DNA from: Gracilibacillus timonensis | Lineage (GTDB): Bacteria; Bacillota; Bacilli; Bacillales; Amphibacillaceae | Reading direction: 5' to 3' | NCBI RefSeq assembly: GCF_900086715.1 | Contig: NZ_FLKH01000012.1 | Location: 1,550,001 to 1,614,000, forward strand | Length of the DNA: 64,000 nt | In this document: one piece after another, positions 8,568-20,430 of the stretch | How positions within the stretch are numbered: position 1 is the stretch's first letter | Layout: each line of letters begins with the position of its first letter | Made by a program: the position numbers and the translations under genes | The notes under the pieces: model-generated | What the model was told of the DNA's origin: nothing | Seen by the model: the letters and a program-made list of their open reading frames with translations, nothing else | The model's database searches: none

Positions 8568-10884
8568 GTTTCTCCTCCAATAATGCATACTTTAATACGG
8601 TATCCAAATGATCGACTGGAACGAAGCTAATTGCTTCCTTTACACTATCGGGAATATCTTCTAGATCTTTCTGATTATCGGCTGGGATAATAATCGTTGT
8701 AATGCCCGCGCGGTGAGCACTTAATGACTTTTCTTTTAGTCCTCCGATTGGAAGCACCCTCCCCCTTAAGGTGATTTCACCAGTCATACCAACCTCTTTG
8801 CGTACCGGTCTTCCAGTCAGTGCTGAAATAAGCGCTGTCGCCATCGTAATCCCTGCTGATGGGCCATCTTTCGGTGTTGCACCTTCCGGAACATGGATAT
8901 GAATATCATTCTTTTCCAGAAAGTCAGGATCAATTTTTAATGTATCTGCCCTTGATCGAATATAACTCAATGCTGCCTGAGCCGATTCTTTCATGACATC
9001 CCCTAGTTTCCCCGTTAATGTAAGTTTTCCTTTACCCTTCGCAAGGCTTACTTCAATGGATAGAATATCGCCACCAGCAGCTGTATAAGCAAGGCCTGTA
9101 GCTGCACCTATCTGATCATTCAGCTCCATCATTCCATAACGAAATAGTGGTTTACCAAGTAGCTCTTCTAGTTGTTTTTCTGTGACAACGACACGCTTTT
9201 TGGCACCTGAGACAATCACTTTTGCAGACTTACGGCAAAGTGATGACAATTGTCGTTCTAAGCCACGTACGCCCGCTTCCCTCGTATATAAGCGAATCAA
9301 CTTTAATAATGCTTGATCTCTTATTTGTAGCTGACTCTTCTTTAAGCCGTTTTCCTCTAGCTGTTTTGGTAATAAATGCTGTTTGGCAATAAAAAGCTTT
9401 TCTATTTCTGTATAGCCTGGAATCGTGATGACTTCCATTCGATCCAATAAAGGTCGTGGAATGGTCGCCAGATTGTTTGCCGTCGCAATAAACATTACCT
9501 TTGATAAGTCATAAGTCTCTTCTAAATAATGATCACTATAATTATGATTCTGCTCTGGATCTAGTACCTCGAGCATTGCAGAAGATGGGTCACCACGAAA
9601 ATCATTAGACATTTTATCAATCTCATCTAACAAAAAGACGGGATTAATGGTTTCCGCTTTTCTCATACCTTGGATAATCCTGCCTGGCATAGCGCCAATA
9701 TACGTACGACGATGCCCTCGTATTTCTGCCTCATCACGAACACCACCAAGGGAAGCACGGACAAAATGACGGTCAACAGCTTTCGCAACAGAGCGTGCCA
9801 AGGATGTTTTTCCCACCCCGGGAGGGCCCACCAAACATAAGATAGGACCTTTCAGAGAATTAGTCAGCTGCTTTACTGCCAAATACTCAAGCACGCGCTC
9901 TTTCACCTTATCCAATCCATAGTGATCTTCATTTAAGATTTGTTCAGCATGCGCAAGATCTAAATTATCCGTCGTTTGTTCTATCCAAGGCAGGGCAAGA
10001 ATCCAATCAATATAGTTACGGATAACCGAGCTTTCTGCAGAACTTTGCGGCACACGTTCATATCTAGATAATTCCTTGTCTACTACTTCGACGACACGCT
10101 CCGGCAATTCCTTTTCTGCCATTTTCTTGCGTAAATCGGCAATCTCACCTGTTTTGCCATCCTTGTCACCTAACTCTTTCTGAATCGCCTTCATTTGTTC
10201 TCGTAAGTAATATTCCTTCTGCGTATCCTCCATTGACTTCTTTACTCGCTGCCCAATCTTCCGTTCTAATTCCAACACTTCTTTTTCATTTGAAATAATA
10301 TCCAACAGTAGCTGCAGTCTGGCCTTTACATCTAATGTCTCTAGTACCTTTTGCTTGTCCGACATTTTCAAAGTGATATGTGAAGCTACAATATCGGCCA
10401 ATTGACTGGGCTCTTCCATGTCACTGACACTAGCTAATGTCTCCTTCGTCACTTTTTTGGATATTTTGGTGTAGTGTTCAAATTGCTCCAATAAGGCTCG
10501 CATTAAAGCGACTTCTTCTGATACGTTGTTATGAATATCCTCTAAGGCTTCAATTTCCACCAAAAAATGATTCTCTTGCTCGATAAAATGATTTAATTTC
10601 GCTCGATATATGCCTTCAATCAAGACCCGCACCGTTCCATTGGGCAATTTCAACATTTGATTAACCTTTGCTACCGCCCCTTGTGGATGGATATCTTCTG
10701 GTGACGGATCATCCAAGGCACTATCTTTTTGAGCTGCCAGGAAAATATGTTGATCAAGCATCATGGCTTTTTCCAAAGACTGAATTGATTTTTCTCGACC
10801 CACATCTAAATGAATCACCATTCCAGGGAAAATAATAAGTCCTCTTAATGGTATTAATGGCATATGTATTAAATTGGTTGTCAT
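8554..10884 (-). CDS. lonA: ATP-dependent protease La (LonA)
   Basis: This homohexameric cytoplasmic AAA+ serine protease degrades damaged and regulatory proteins. The 776-residue product has the N-terminal substrate-binding LAN domain (about 1-200), a coiled-coil linker, the AAA+ module with Walker [10 protein letters not shown] (about 355) and Walker [11 protein letters not shown]. The C-terminal protease domain carries the Ser-Lys dyad in [14 protein letters not shown] and the downstream [13 protein letters not shown] lysine. ATG at 10884 follows GGAGG by six bases. B. subtilis carries the sporulation paralogue lonB between lonA and clpX; it is absent here, and only 334 bp lie upstream of lonA before clpX. 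Confidence 0.97.
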   Translation of the reverse strand: MTTNLIHMPLIPLRGLIIFPGMVIHLDVGREKSIQSLEKAMMLDQHIFLAAQKDSALDDPSPEDIHPQGAVAKVNQMLKLPNGTVRVLIEGIYRAKLNHFIEQENHFLVEIEALEDIHNNVSEEVALMRALLEQFEHYTKISKKVTKETLASVSDMEEPSQLADIVASHITLKMSDKQKVLETLDVKARLQLLLDIISNEKEVLELERKIGQRVKKSMEDTQKEYYLREQMKAIQKELGDKDGKTGEIADLRKKMAEKELPERVVEVVDKELSRYERVPQSSAESSVIRNYIDWILALPWIEQTTDNLDLAHAEQILNEDHYGLDKVKERVLEYLAVKQLTNSLKGPILCLVGPPGVGKTSLARSVAKAVDRHFVRASLGGVRDEAEIRGHRRTYIGAMPGRIIQGMRKAETINPVFLLDEIDKMSNDFRGDPSSAMLEVLDPEQNHNYSDHYLEETYDLSKVMFIATANNLATIPRPLLDRMEVITIPGYTEIEKLFIAKQHLLPKQLEENGLKKSQLQIRDQALLKLIRLYTREAGVRGLERQLSSLCRKSAKVIVSGAKKRVVVTEKQLEELLGKPLFRYGMMELNDQIGAATGLAYTAAGGDILSIEVSLAKGKGKLTLTGKLGDVMKESAQAALSYIRSRADTLKIDPDFLEKNDIHIHVPEGATPKDGPSAGITMATALISALTGRPVRKEVGMTGEITLRGRVLPIGGLKEKSLSAHRAGITTIIIPADNQKDLEDIPDSVKEAISFVPVDHLDTVLKYALLEEKHESQ

Positions 10885-11019
10885 ACGACACCTCCGTCAT
10901 GCTGGCTTTATTTTTGAGTAAGTTATTCCTCTTCAGACTTATAGCAGTAAAGAAAGGAACGGAGTCACTGTTATCAGTTTAATGAAGTTTTTCGGGTTTG
11001 TAAATCCCTTTAAGAGGTT

Positions 11020-11050
11020 GTTCAAAAGACCAATAAAAATGACACATAAA
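11020..11050. repeat. GTTCAAAAAG-family repeat fragment
   Basis: GTTCAAAAGACC followed by AATAAAAATGACACA closely matches the start of the short element at 44898-44940. No opposite inverted end is evident here. Confidence 0.5.
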
Positions 11051-11179
11051 TTTCTATAATAAGATAACCTCTGTCAAGGTTATCTAGGTCCAGTGGATAA
11101 CGCAAAAATCAGCGTGATTAACTCTATTTTTAAACACGCACATTCCTGCTTCCTTAATCTTCCCTAAAAAAAAGAAAAG

Positions 11180-11213
11180 CATACAAAATCCCTTGTTGAA
11201 AAACAAGGGATTT
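11180..11213 (-). terminator. clpX terminator
   Basis: A perfect 12-bp stem, AAATCCCTTGTT / AACAAGGGATTT, with a 4-nt loop is followed on the minus strand by a T-rich stretch. It starts just after the clpX stop codon. Confidence 0.9.
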
Positions 11214-11218
11214 CATGT

Positions 11219-12490
11219 TTATGCACTCTCTTTTGGTGATTTAAGTTCGATAACTGTACCATCTTCATGAACCAGTTTTGGACGCCCATTCTCTGTAGCT
11301 ACTGTTTCTTTTGTGATAATACATTTCTTCACATCATCTCGTGAAGGTAATTCAAACATCACATCTAACATGATACCTTCAAGAATGGAACGTAGACCAC
11401 GAGCACCTGTTTTCCGTTCAATTGCTTTTTCTGCAACGGCTTCTAAGGCTCCTTCTCCAAACTCCAATTCAACATCGTCGATTTCAAATAACTTACTATA
11501 CTGTTTCACTAATGCATTCTTCGGCTGCGTTAAAATATCTACCAGCGCTTCTCTGTCTAACGGTTCTAAACTTCCAATTACAGGTAAACGACCGATGAAT
11601 TCTGGAATTAGACCGAAGCGTAATAAATCTTCTGGCAGTACCTTTGAAAGCAAGGCAGCTTTATCTAATTCTTGATTATCACTTTCCGCGCCAAAACCAA
11701 TTACCTTTTCGCCAAGACGACGTTTTACAATCTGTTCAATCCCATCAAAGGCGCCACCACAAATAAACAAGATATTCGAGGTATCGATTTGAATGAACTC
11801 TTGATGAGGATGTTTTCTTCCTCCTTGAGGCGGTACACTTGCAGTTGTCCCTTCCAAGATTTTCAGCAAGGCCTGCTGTACACCTTCACCAGAAACATCA
11901 CGTGTAATGGACGGATTCTCTGACTTACGAGCTACCTTATCAATTTCATCAATATAGATAATACCCTTTTCCGCTTTTTCCACGTCATAATCAGCCGATT
12001 GAATAAGCTTCAATAGAATATTTTCCACATCCTCCCCGACATAACCGGCTTCCGTTAACGAAGTAGCGTCCGCAATAGCAAACGGTACATTCAATATCCG
12101 GGCCAAAGTTTGGGCGAGTAATGTTTTCCCACTTCCTGTCGGTCCGATCATAGCAATGTTACTTTTCGATAATTCCACTTCATCTTTTGATCTTGGGGAA
12201 TTAATTCGTTTGTAATGATTATAAACGGCAACCGATAAATTACGTTTAGCCTTTTCCTGACCAATCACATAATCATCTAGAATTTCACAAATCTCCTGTG
12301 GTTTAGGTGTCTCTTTATATTCTACTTCTTCATCTGTACCTAACTCTTCTTCCACAATTTCTGTGCAAAGTTCAATACATTCATCGCATATATAAACACC
12401 TGGCCCTGCAACTAGTTTTCGAACCTGGTCTTGACTTTTACCGCAAAAAGAACATTTTAGCTGCCCTTTCTCCTCATTAAATTTATACAT
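11219..12490 (-). CDS. clpX: ATP-dependent Clp protease ATP-binding subunit ClpX
   Basis: This hexameric AAA+ unfoldase feeds substrates to ClpP. The N-terminal zinc-binding domain has four cysteines ([14 protein letters not shown]...ICDEC, residues about 11-36). Walker A is GPTGSGKT (about 117), Walker B is IIYIDEIDK, the ClpP-docking loop includes VIGFGAES, and sensor 2 is [13 protein letters not shown]. At 423 residues it is close to the B. subtilis protein. The frame could open at a GTG three codons upstream (12499), but the ATG at 12490 sits six bases after AGGGGTG and gives [12 protein letters not shown], the conserved start. Confidence 0.97.
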   Translation of the reverse strand: MYKFNEEKGQLKCSFCGKSQDQVRKLVAGPGVYICDECIELCTEIVEEELGTDEEVEYKETPKPQEICEILDDYVIGQEKAKRNLSVAVYNHYKRINSPRSKDEVELSKSNIAMIGPTGSGKTLLAQTLARILNVPFAIADATSLTEAGYVGEDVENILLKLIQSADYDVEKAEKGIIYIDEIDKVARKSENPSITRDVSGEGVQQALLKILEGTTASVPPQGGRKHPHQEFIQIDTSNILFICGGAFDGIEQIVKRRLGEKVIGFGAESDNQELDKAALLSKVLPEDLLRFGLIPEFIGRLPVIGSLEPLDREALVDILTQPKNALVKQYSKLFEIDDVELEFGEGALEAVAEKAIERKTGARGLRSILEGIMLDVMFELPSRDDVKKCIITKETVATENGRPKLVHEDGTVIELKSPKESA

Positions 12491-12890
12491 GTCTTTCACC
12501 CCTTGTTCAATAAATATAGCTTAAGCTACAACCAAACAATTTTAGCAAGCCTATCTTTACGTAATCATATCAAATTGTTTCGAAATACAAAAGCAATAAA
12601 CATTATCAATGTCAAAGCCTACCAAGCTTTGGACATAATTACAAATAGTTTGCACTGTTTACCATGAGCTAAACCTTTATTATGATTTTATTTTGTGACG
12701 AGAAGCTATTCGATGAATGTCGATACGAGATCCAGTAACTCCGGTACAAAACGTCCATCGTCCATTCTCAGCAGAGGATAACGAACGCTTAGTCTCACTT
12801 CTATTATGTATATGTTGACCAGCACAATGTATTGCTTCTTTTTCATGTCTTGCTCTTCTCTTTGTGATACGGATGTAATCGTGTTGTATA
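12491..12890. other. tig-clpX intergenic region
   Basis: About 400 bp of AT-rich DNA follow the tig terminator. I see no gene, RNA or repeat that I can name. The 89-codon minus-strand frame at 12680-12949 overlaps the tig terminator and has a low-complexity, non-conserved look. Confidence 0.5.
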
Positions 12891-12922
12891 GAAAACAAGG
12901 TGCAAAGAGATGGCACCTTGTT
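12891..12922 (-). terminator. tig terminator
   Basis: ACAAGGTGC pairs with GCACCTTGT and is followed on the minus strand by a TTTTC tract, immediately downstream of the tig stop. Confidence 0.85.
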
Positions 12923-12933
12923 CGCTATAGCGT

Positions 12934-14220
12934 TTATTTGGTTTTGCAATTATCTACAAGTACATTGATGGCTTTTTGAAATTTCAAATCATCCTGCAAA
13001 GCAGCGGCATTTCCACCAAGTGCTTGTTTAATTTGATCGATTTCCATATTATACATGGAAGCCATTGATTCCAATTCTTTTTCGACATCTTCATCTGTTA
13101 CTTCTACATCCTCTGCTTCTGCAATAGCTTCTAATGTCAAGTTAGTTTTTACTCGCTTAGCTGCATCTTCTTTCATTTGTTCCTTCAAGGCGTCCTCATC
13201 CTGTCCTGAGAACTGAGTATACATTTCTAATGTCATGCCTTGCATCTGTAAACGCTGTTCAAACTCTTGCAGCATGCGATCTAATTCCGACTGCACCATT
13301 ACGTCTGGAACATCTACTTCTGCATTATCAGAAGCTTGTTGAACAAGCGATTCCCTTTTGTTGGTCTCAGCTTGATTTTCTTTTTGTTCTTGCAGACGTT
13401 TTTTTGTTTTTTCTTTTAATTCTTCTAATGTTTCTACTTCTTCATCAACATCTTTAGCGAATTCATCATCCAATTCAGGCAGTTCTTTTGCCTTTATTTC
13501 ATGAATTTTCACTTTAAACGTTGCATTTTTACCTGCTAGGTTTTCTGCATGGTATTCTTCAGGGAAAGTAACCTCTACTTCTGTTTCTTCCCCAGTTTGC
13601 TTACCAATCAACTGTTCTTCAAAACCAGGGATAAATGAATTCGAACCAATTTCTAATGAGTGATTCTCTGCTTGTCCACCTTCAAAAGCTTCACCATCCA
13701 CAAAGCCTTCGAAATCGATGACAGCAGTATCCCCATCTTCAATGGCACCTTCTTCTTTTACCACTAGTTCAGCTTGCTGTTCTTGTTGTTGTTGAATCTC
13801 TGCATCTACATCTTCATCTGTTACTTCTGTGCTTTCTTCCTCGACTTCTAATCCTTTATATTCACCTAATGTAACTTCAGGTTTTACGGATACCTTCGCA
13901 GTAAAAATTAGATTTTTCCCTTTTTCGATTTGTTCAATATCCACTTCTGGCTGATCAATTGGTTCAATTCCAGTTTCGTCGATTGCCGCACTGTACTCTC
14001 CTGGAAGAATGAAATCTACTGCATCTTGGTATAATGATTCTACGCCAAAACGTTTCTCAAACATCCCTCTTGGCATTTTACCTTTACGAAATCCTGGAAC
14101 TTGTACTTGTTTCACTACTTTTTTAAAAGCTTGATCTAACGCTTTATCAAATTTATCGGCATCTACTTCAATCGTCAGGATGCCTTCGTTACCTTCTTGT
14201 TTTTCCCACTTTGCTGTCAT
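12934..14220 (-). CDS. tig: Trigger factor, ribosome-associated chaperone and prolyl isomerase
   Basis: Trigger factor binds the ribosomal exit tunnel and shields nascent chains. The N-terminal domain carries the ribosome-docking signature [17 protein letters not shown] (about 44-60). The middle FKBP-type PPIase domain includes [21 protein letters not shown] (about 155-180), and the C-terminal arms are helical and rich in Glu, Gln and Lys. Length is 428 residues. The frame extends upstream to 14286, but the ATG at 14220 has GGAGGG at proper spacing and gives [13 protein letters not shown]. The composition is markedly acidic, in keeping with a salt-adapted cytoplasm. It is monocistronic, with its own terminator. 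Confidence 0.97.
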   Translation of the reverse strand: MTAKWEKQEGNEGILTIEVDADKFDKALDQAFKKVVKQVQVPGFRKGKMPRGMFEKRFGVESLYQDAVDFILPGEYSAAIDETGIEPIDQPEVDIEQIEKGKNLIFTAKVSVKPEVTLGEYKGLEVEEESTEVTDEDVDAEIQQQQEQQAELVVKEEGAIEDGDTAVIDFEGFVDGEAFEGGQAENHSLEIGSNSFIPGFEEQLIGKQTGEETEVEVTFPEEYHAENLAGKNATFKVKIHEIKAKELPELDDEFAKDVDEEVETLEELKEKTKKRLQEQKENQAETNKRESLVQQASDNAEVDVPDVMVQSELDRMLQEFEQRLQMQGMTLEMYTQFSGQDEDALKEQMKEDAAKRVKTNLTLEAIAEAEDVEVTDEDVEKELESMASMYNMEIDQIKQALGGNAAALQDDLKFQKAINVLVDNCKTK

Positions 14221-14381
14221 TCTTATTTCCCTCCAACATAAAACTTTGTATATTTGTCGCTTATTTTCTATTAGAACCGCACACAAATTGCAACCATTAC
14301 ATTATAACACAATTGCATCTGCTTTCAATAATAATGTATGTATTTTTATTTTGCAATCATTTCTGTCTTGTCCTCTTTGCT

Positions 14382-15377
14382 CTAAATATCAAGGATCGAC
14401 GCATACAACTTATCAGACATCGTAATCATATCCACATAATGCTGTTTCATTTCCGATGTTTGGTGATCTGTATCATCGTAAAGCTGAAAACTTCTGCTCA
14501 CATAATAAAATAAAGACTCTGCTAATAATTTATAATCATCCTTTGGCGGTAAAAATGGTGTATATACGTATGCGAAACGCTCCAAGATAAATTGAATCAT
14601 TTGATATTTTGTTGGATCTTCCTGCTGCAATTCCTCTAAAAAGTACATAATACCCGAAAAAAATGAAGCTGGAATAATCGATTCCGTTGGATGTAACCTT
14701 ATGTCATCTTGCAAGTTGAATTTCTCAATATGTATTGGTGCTTCTGTTCCCATTTTTTGATAATACTCAAGCATTGCTGTTTTCACGACAGGGTGAGTCG
14801 TTGGCTGGATCAACATTTCTCGGTATAATGGGCTGTCTTGATAAATATCCATTTTGGTTAATCGCTTGATCATATACCATTGCTGGCGGTCATTATTTTC
14901 TTGTAATGCCTGCTCTAACTGAGCGGTTACTTCATTAAAAGTCTGTTCATCATCTTGATGCTGTAATTCTTCACTTAATTGGTAAACATGACGTAGCTGT
15001 TCCTTGATCAATGCGGGCACTTCTTGATGGGGTGAATTTCCTTCCAATACTTCATCAATTACTGACATAACTTCTTCATATTTGCTCGATTGAAACAATA
15101 GGGTCGCATAAATATGCACATAGGAGGAATAATATTGATCTTGCTTCGCGATTAATTGTTCACATAATTCTTCTGCTTCTTCTGCCATATTCAATTCCAT
15201 CATACAAATTAGTTTACCTGTCATCACTTCGTGGGAGTATACTCCATTCTCCGTCAGTTGATGGAAATGTTCATAAGCCTCTTGAAAATGGCTGTCCTGC
15301 ATAGCCTCTGTTGCCCTTTGCTCCAATGTGTGTCTCCACTGAGGCAGCATAACTATTTTTTCTTGGTCATTTTTCAT
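14382..15377 (-). CDS. ysoA: TPR-like repeat protein, YsoA homologue
   Basis: The 331-residue soluble protein is rich in helical tetratricopeptide-type repeats (for example QEAYEHFHQLTENGVYSHE and AEEAEELCEQLIAKQDQYY in the first 90 residues). It lies beside tig as ysoA does in B. subtilis. Its biochemical role is unknown; TPR proteins usually act as scaffolds. The open frame begins at 15422, but the ATG at 15377 follows AGGTGA at suitable spacing and starts MKNDQEKIVMLPQWR. In B. subtilis the leucine operon would come next; here the sqd cluster follows. Confidence 0.75.
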   Translation of the reverse strand: MKNDQEKIVMLPQWRHTLEQRATEAMQDSHFQEAYEHFHQLTENGVYSHEVMTGKLICMMELNMAEEAEELCEQLIAKQDQYYSSYVHIYATLLFQSSKYEEVMSVIDEVLEGNSPHQEVPALIKEQLRHVYQLSEELQHQDDEQTFNEVTAQLEQALQENNDRQQWYMIKRLTKMDIYQDSPLYREMLIQPTTHPVVKTAMLEYYQKMGTEAPIHIEKFNLQDDIRLHPTESIIPASFFSGIMYFLEELQQEDPTKYQMIQFILERFAYVYTPFLPPKDDYKLLAESLFYYVSRSFQLYDDTDHQTSEMKQHYVDMITMSDKLYASILDI

Positions 15378-15534
15378 ATTGTCACCTGCCTTTTTCTTCC
15401 CAATTAGTAGTATATACAACAAATTCGATCAAACGATGAATCACACTCTCCAGCCGCTGAACTTTATTGACGTTAGCATAGCGGAATAAAAATTCAGATA
15501 GGCAAAAACAACAACTTTTTATTTAAGGTCGTTT

Positions 15535-15996
15535 TTATTCTTTTTCTTTGATAAAGCGACTGCCGAAATCCTTAAAAACAAAATACTTCACCATAAAAAA
15601 ACTAGCCAGAAATGACAAGAACATCGCTAAACCTTTGGCTAAGTTATACCGCAGCCAATTAGGAACACCGGTATAATCCAATATTTCGTTAGTACCAATA
15701 AATACAAGATTGCTGACTCCTAAGCTAATCAGCCCCTGTATAACAAAAAGGATACGTTGGCGCTTACTCCCTATAGCTGAACGTTTGAATGTAATATTCA
15801 CATTCCATAAATAACTATTTGCCACTGCTAAAGAGTAGGCAATTGAATTGCATAAAACAAGCAGCATACGACTATCTGGATGAAAAAGGAGCAGCAACAG
15901 GTTCAATACTGCTATGTCCACTCCAGCATTAGAAACCCCAATTACACTAAATTGAAGAAACTGTAAAGGTCCTCGTTTTGCTTTTTGTTTTGTCAT
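15535..15996 (-). CDS. GtrA-family membrane protein
   Basis: About 153 residues with four predicted membrane segments (near 10-30, 40-60, 80-100 and 115-140). It carries the GtrA signature: FLQFSVIGVSNAGVDIAVLNLLL at the start of the first helix pair and NSYLWNVNITFKRS after the second. GtrA proteins are thought to help move prenyl-linked or lipid-linked sugars across the membrane. Positioned last in a cluster with an SqdX-like glycosyltransferase and SqdB, it could take part in handling a sugar lipid, but that is inference. ATG at 15996 follows AGAGGA; the longer frame to 16035 is less likely. Confidence 0.8.
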   Translation of the reverse strand: MTKQKAKRGPLQFLQFSVIGVSNAGVDIAVLNLLLLLFHPDSRMLLVLCNSIAYSLAVANSYLWNVNITFKRSAIGSKRQRILFVIQGLISLGVSNLVFIGTNEILDYTGVPNWLRYNLAKGLAMFLSFLASFFMVKYFVFKDFGSRFIKEKE

Positions 15997-16050
15997 GAAA
16001 TTCCTCTTTTTATACCTTTTTAAAGTTAACCACATGATGTTTACAAGTGA

Positions 16051-17181
16051 TTAGTCCGCATAGACCATTTCTTCCTTAACTACGACCTCTTTATAATAAT
16101 CCAGTACTTGTCTTGATTGGTGCTCCCAGCTCATGTTTGCCATATCAGCCCGCGCATATTGAACCAATCGTTCTCGTAACGTTTCATCTGTAAAACGTAA
16201 GACGGTGTTTGTAAAATCATCCTTTTTGTCTTTATCATATAGCAATCCATTACGATTATCTTCTACTTGCTCACAAGTTGGTCCACTTTTGGCTGCAACT
16301 AACGGTAATCCAGATGCCATCGCTTCTGTGATTACCAGCCCCAAAGTTTCTGAAGTGGACGGAAAGACAAAAATATCAGCAGACGCATATACTTTAGCCA
16401 GTTCTTCTCCATGCAGCATTCCAGTAAACACGGTGTTTGTGCCTGCAAAATAGTTTTCAAGCGACGATCGATGTGGTCCGTCCCCTACAATCGCCAGTAC
16501 AAACTCATCGGATGCTTTGAGAACCGACCTGATTTTTTCAATTTCCTTTTCTGCCGCAAGCCTGCCGACAAAAAGGAGCAATTTTTTATCCGAATGACCA
16601 GCTGTTAGCTGCTTACGCATTTCCTGATCATATTTACTGGGGTGGAATAGTTCTGTATCAACACCACGTTTCCAAACCTCAACCCTCTGAAATCCATGTT
16701 CTTCTAGTTCTGTTTTAACAGCATGTGACGTGCATAAATTTAAATAAGCTTGATTATGAAGCTTACGAAAATACCACCACAAGAGACCCTTAAATATAGA
16801 CAAGTGATAATAATCGAGATATTTAGGTACTTGCGTATGGTATGAAGCAATCATCGGAATTCCTAGCTTTTTGGCATACCGCACTCCGGATACTCCTAAT
16901 AAGGCTGGGTTCACCACATGGACAATATCTGGCTGATAGTCTTCCAGTATCTTTTTCACCTTGCGATTTGGCAGCGCGAATTGTTTAGAGCGATAAAATG
17001 GAAGTGTTCTGGCCGGAATCCCTGTTATCATTATTCCTTCAAACTCATCTACTCCAAGATCTGGAGCTATCACATGTATGTCATGTCCCTCGCGTTTAAA
17101 GTAGCGAATGCATGCTTTAAGCCTTGTCACCACACCATCTGTTGAAGGTACAAAGGTTTCTGTCACTATGGCGATTTTCAA
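16051..17181 (-). CDS. Family 4 glycosyltransferase, probable SqdX-like sulfoquinovosyltransferase
   Basis: This GT-B fold glycosyltransferase of 376 residues opens with KIAIVTETFVPSTDGVVTRL, a glycine-rich N-terminal acceptor domain start typical of lipid glycosyltransferases including SqdX. It carries VGRLAAEKEIEKI (about 212) and the donor-site E-x7-E region SETLGLVITEAMASGLPLVAA (about 280-300). The adjacent sqdB supports UDP-sulfoquinovose as donor and diacylglycerol as acceptor, giving sulfoquinovosyl diacylglycerol. Other lipid or mannosyl transferases of the family look similar, so the specificity rests mainly on context. Translation begins at TTG 17181, eight bases after AGGAGGAG. 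The gene is 35 bp from sqdB on the same strand. Confidence 0.75.
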   Translation of the reverse strand: MKIAIVTETFVPSTDGVVTRLKACIRYFKREGHDIHVIAPDLGVDEFEGIMITGIPARTLPFYRSKQFALPNRKVKKILEDYQPDIVHVVNPALLGVSGVRYAKKLGIPMIASYHTQVPKYLDYYHLSIFKGLLWWYFRKLHNQAYLNLCTSHAVKTELEEHGFQRVEVWKRGVDTELFHPSKYDQEMRKQLTAGHSDKKLLLFVGRLAAEKEIEKIRSVLKASDEFVLAIVGDGPHRSSLENYFAGTNTVFTGMLHGEELAKVYASADIFVFPSTSETLGLVITEAMASGLPLVAAKSGPTCEQVEDNRNGLLYDKDKKDDFTNTVLRFTDETLRERLVQYARADMANMSWEHQSRQVLDYYKEVVVKEEMVYAD

Positions 17182-17216
17182 TCTTGATTCTCCTCCTAAC
17201 AGCTACAAATAACAGC

Positions 17217-18428
<1,212 letters not shown>

Positions 18429-18543
18429 TCATAAAATATCACGTTCACCTTGACTTTACAAATATTCTGGTACAAAGGGAGCAATTATTTAGTGCTGTTT
18501 TTCGCATATAAAAATAGCGCTTCTGTGCTCTGGTGTACCCGTC

Positions 18544-19707
18544 TTATTGTTCTTTAGCAGCTACTTCTTTATCTTCAAAGCCTTCATCAAAATAACGATT
18601 ATAACGTGCTTTAAACTTTCTGAAGACGAAGGTTACCAGCACTTTTCCAACAGCATATCCTGGTATACCAAGAATCACCCCGACAATTCCAAATAGTTTA
18701 CCAGCCACTAATAAGACAAACATGATGGTTAATGGGTGCACCTTCATCGTTTTCCCCATCACATTTGGGGAAATAAAATGCCCCTCTGCGAATTGTACCA
18801 CTGCCCATACTATCCCTAGTTTTAATAACATCCAAGGTGAAGTAACCAACGATATAATAATGGCTGGAGTAATAGCAATAATGGGTCCTAAATAAGGCAC
18901 AACACTAGTAATCGCAGCAACACCAGCTAGAATAATGGCGTAGTCCAAGCCAATAATAAGGTAGCCTATGTATAATAAAAGCCCAATGCATAAAGCGACA
19001 AAGATCTGGCCTTGTATGTAAGAACCAACTTGTGTATCCATCTTATGCAGAATATTGGTGACATCTTTCCTGTATTTACGAGGAAACAATTTAAGGCAAT
19101 AGTTTTTAAATCGCTGTCCATCTTTTAATAAGAAAAACAACACAAATGGAAAAGTGATCAACGAAACAATAATATTCGTCAATGTAGAGGCAAAATTAGC
19201 GACACCTTCCATCGTATTTCCTAATTGTGACATAATCCTAGAAGGAAGCTCCCCTAAATTAGATTCTACCCAACTTCTTGCTTCGTTAAAATAATTGGCA
19301 AAAATGGAGTTACTCATCAAACGATTGACTCCTTCGTTAATGGTGCTTACATAACCAGGGAAATTAGAGACCAATTCCTTTATCTGTGTTTCTATAATGG
19401 GAATGATAATAAATAGTATACCCGTGATTATACCTGAAAATGCGAGAATAATTAATATAATACCCCATACCCGTTTAATTCGCCATTTCTCTAACAGATT
19501 AACAATTGGGTTCAATAAATAGTAGGCGACAAAAGCCAGAATAACCGGTGGAAAAATCGTGGAGAAAACGATATGAAATGGATGAAAAATAAAAGATATT
19601 TGATTGTATACAATCACGGTAATACCAATTAAAATCAATGTTCCTAGTATAAATAAGATATTTTTTCCACCTAAAAATTTAATCAATCGATCATGAGATT
19701 GGTTCAA
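18544..19707 (-). CDS. AI-2E family (PerM-type) membrane transporter
   Basis: A 387-residue polytopic membrane protein of the AI-2E/UPF0118 family. It has seven or eight hydrophobic segments, with an early pair (about 15-85), a long soluble helical stretch (about 110-190) holding NFPGYVSTINEGVNRL, and the characteristic C-terminal block VPYLGPIIAITPAIIISL ... FAEGHFISPNVMGKTMKVHPL (about 275-330). Members act in small-molecule or sodium-linked export; the substrate here is unknown. In halophilic relatives similar proteins have been linked to Na+(Li+)/H+ antiport, which would suit this organism, but I cannot tell. It starts at TTG 19707, seven bases after AAGGAGGG. Confidence 0.88.
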   Translation of the reverse strand: MNQSHDRLIKFLGGKNILFILGTLILIGITVIVYNQISFIFHPFHIVFSTIFPPVILAFVAYYLLNPIVNLLEKWRIKRVWGIILIILAFSGIITGILFIIIPIIETQIKELVSNFPGYVSTINEGVNRLMSNSIFANYFNEARSWVESNLGELPSRIMSQLGNTMEGVANFASTLTNIIVSLITFPFVLFFLLKDGQRFKNYCLKLFPRKYRKDVTNILHKMDTQVGSYIQGQIFVALCIGLLLYIGYLIIGLDYAIILAGVAAITSVVPYLGPIIAITPAIIISLVTSPWMLLKLGIVWAVVQFAEGHFISPNVMGKTMKVHPLTIMFVLLVAGKLFGIVGVILGIPGYAVGKVLVTFVFRKFKARYNRYFDEGFEDKEVAAKEQ

Positions 19708-19914
19708 CGTGAGCCCTCCTTGTTTCTACGTCATTTAATTATACCACTTTTTCATTCATTCAAAACGGGAATTTGAAATGGATTTGTGCAACTGTACCAT
19801 TCATTATATCACTTTACCACTTCATTCGCCTGTTTGCTGTGTCTTCATATTGGATATGATATAATTTGGAAAATAGATGATGAATGACCAGCTTAGATAA
19901 CCCTGTCCCAAAAC
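19708..19914. other. Intergenic region upstream of the AI-2E transporter
   Basis: No feature recognised. A plus-strand ATGATATAATTTGG near 19856 looks like a sigma-A -10 region without a good -35 element. Confidence 0.4.
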
Positions 19915-19959
19915 CTATTCGTACCAATATGAACAATTTTTGGATAAATATATTTTACA

Positions 19960-20430
19960 TGGAAGGAGAGGCATTAAGATATGAATAGACAGGAAGTAGA
20001 CTTCCCCTTTTTCCGTTACCTGACCTGAAACATCTTGACCTATATCAGCGGATAAGCCTAACTTGGTGTCTAGTATGAAATAAACCTTCCCTTCCTTCGT
20101 TGTTTGACCATTGAAATCGCCTCCTACATCATCAGATAATGCTGGTTTAGCGTCTAACGGCTTATTTGTGTTCGTTACCAAAACACCTTGGCTTGGATCA
20201 ATTCGGATCCTCTGAGGTATTTTCGACCTGTGACCATGGTTAGACTTTCTCGTCCATTAAATTGCTGCTTATATTCTTCTTCCAGCTCTAGACTAGCTAC
20301 TTGAAGACTTTGGATCGTCAAATGAATTGGGCCTGTTTCATACGTATCATTCACATCCTGTTGCTCTGATTCTATTGTAGTTGGCCAAATTCCGAAGTCT
20401 TTTTGTTGTCCTGGTTTGGTTCCACATTAT
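19960..20430 (-). pseudogene. Decayed secreted or lipoprotein gene, DUF4352-like domain
   Basis: Reading the minus strand from about 20430, one frame gives KDFGIWPTTIESEQQDVND... through NGRESLTMVTG, then hits a stop. A second frame supplies VENTSED before another stop, and a third supplies DPSQGVLVTNTNKPLDA and ALSDDVGGDFNGQTTKEGKVYF. Joined, these make the familiar extracytoplasmic immunoglobulin-like domain of Gram-positive lipoproteins (VENTSED ... LVTNT ... SDDVGGDF). The last segment is followed by a diverged second copy (LSADIGQDVSGQVTEKGEVYF), apparently a tandem duplication. No signal peptide or start codon with a binding site remains. At least two frameshifts are needed, so it is non-functional. 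Repeat sequence begins directly upstream at about 20427. Confidence 0.75.

Larger units (their letters stand above)
10885..11218 (-). other. clpX-lonA intergenic region
   Basis: This region contains the clpX terminator (11180-11213), an isolated hairpin AGATAACC / GGTTATCT near 11062-11085, and a fragment of the GTTCAAAAAG repeat family near 11020-11050. I see no CIRCE or CtsR operator and no lonB remnant. Confidence 0.5.

Noticed and set aside
12680-12949. 89-codon minus-strand frame before clpX
   Set aside because: It overlaps the tig terminator and stop, and looks like random AT-rich translation.
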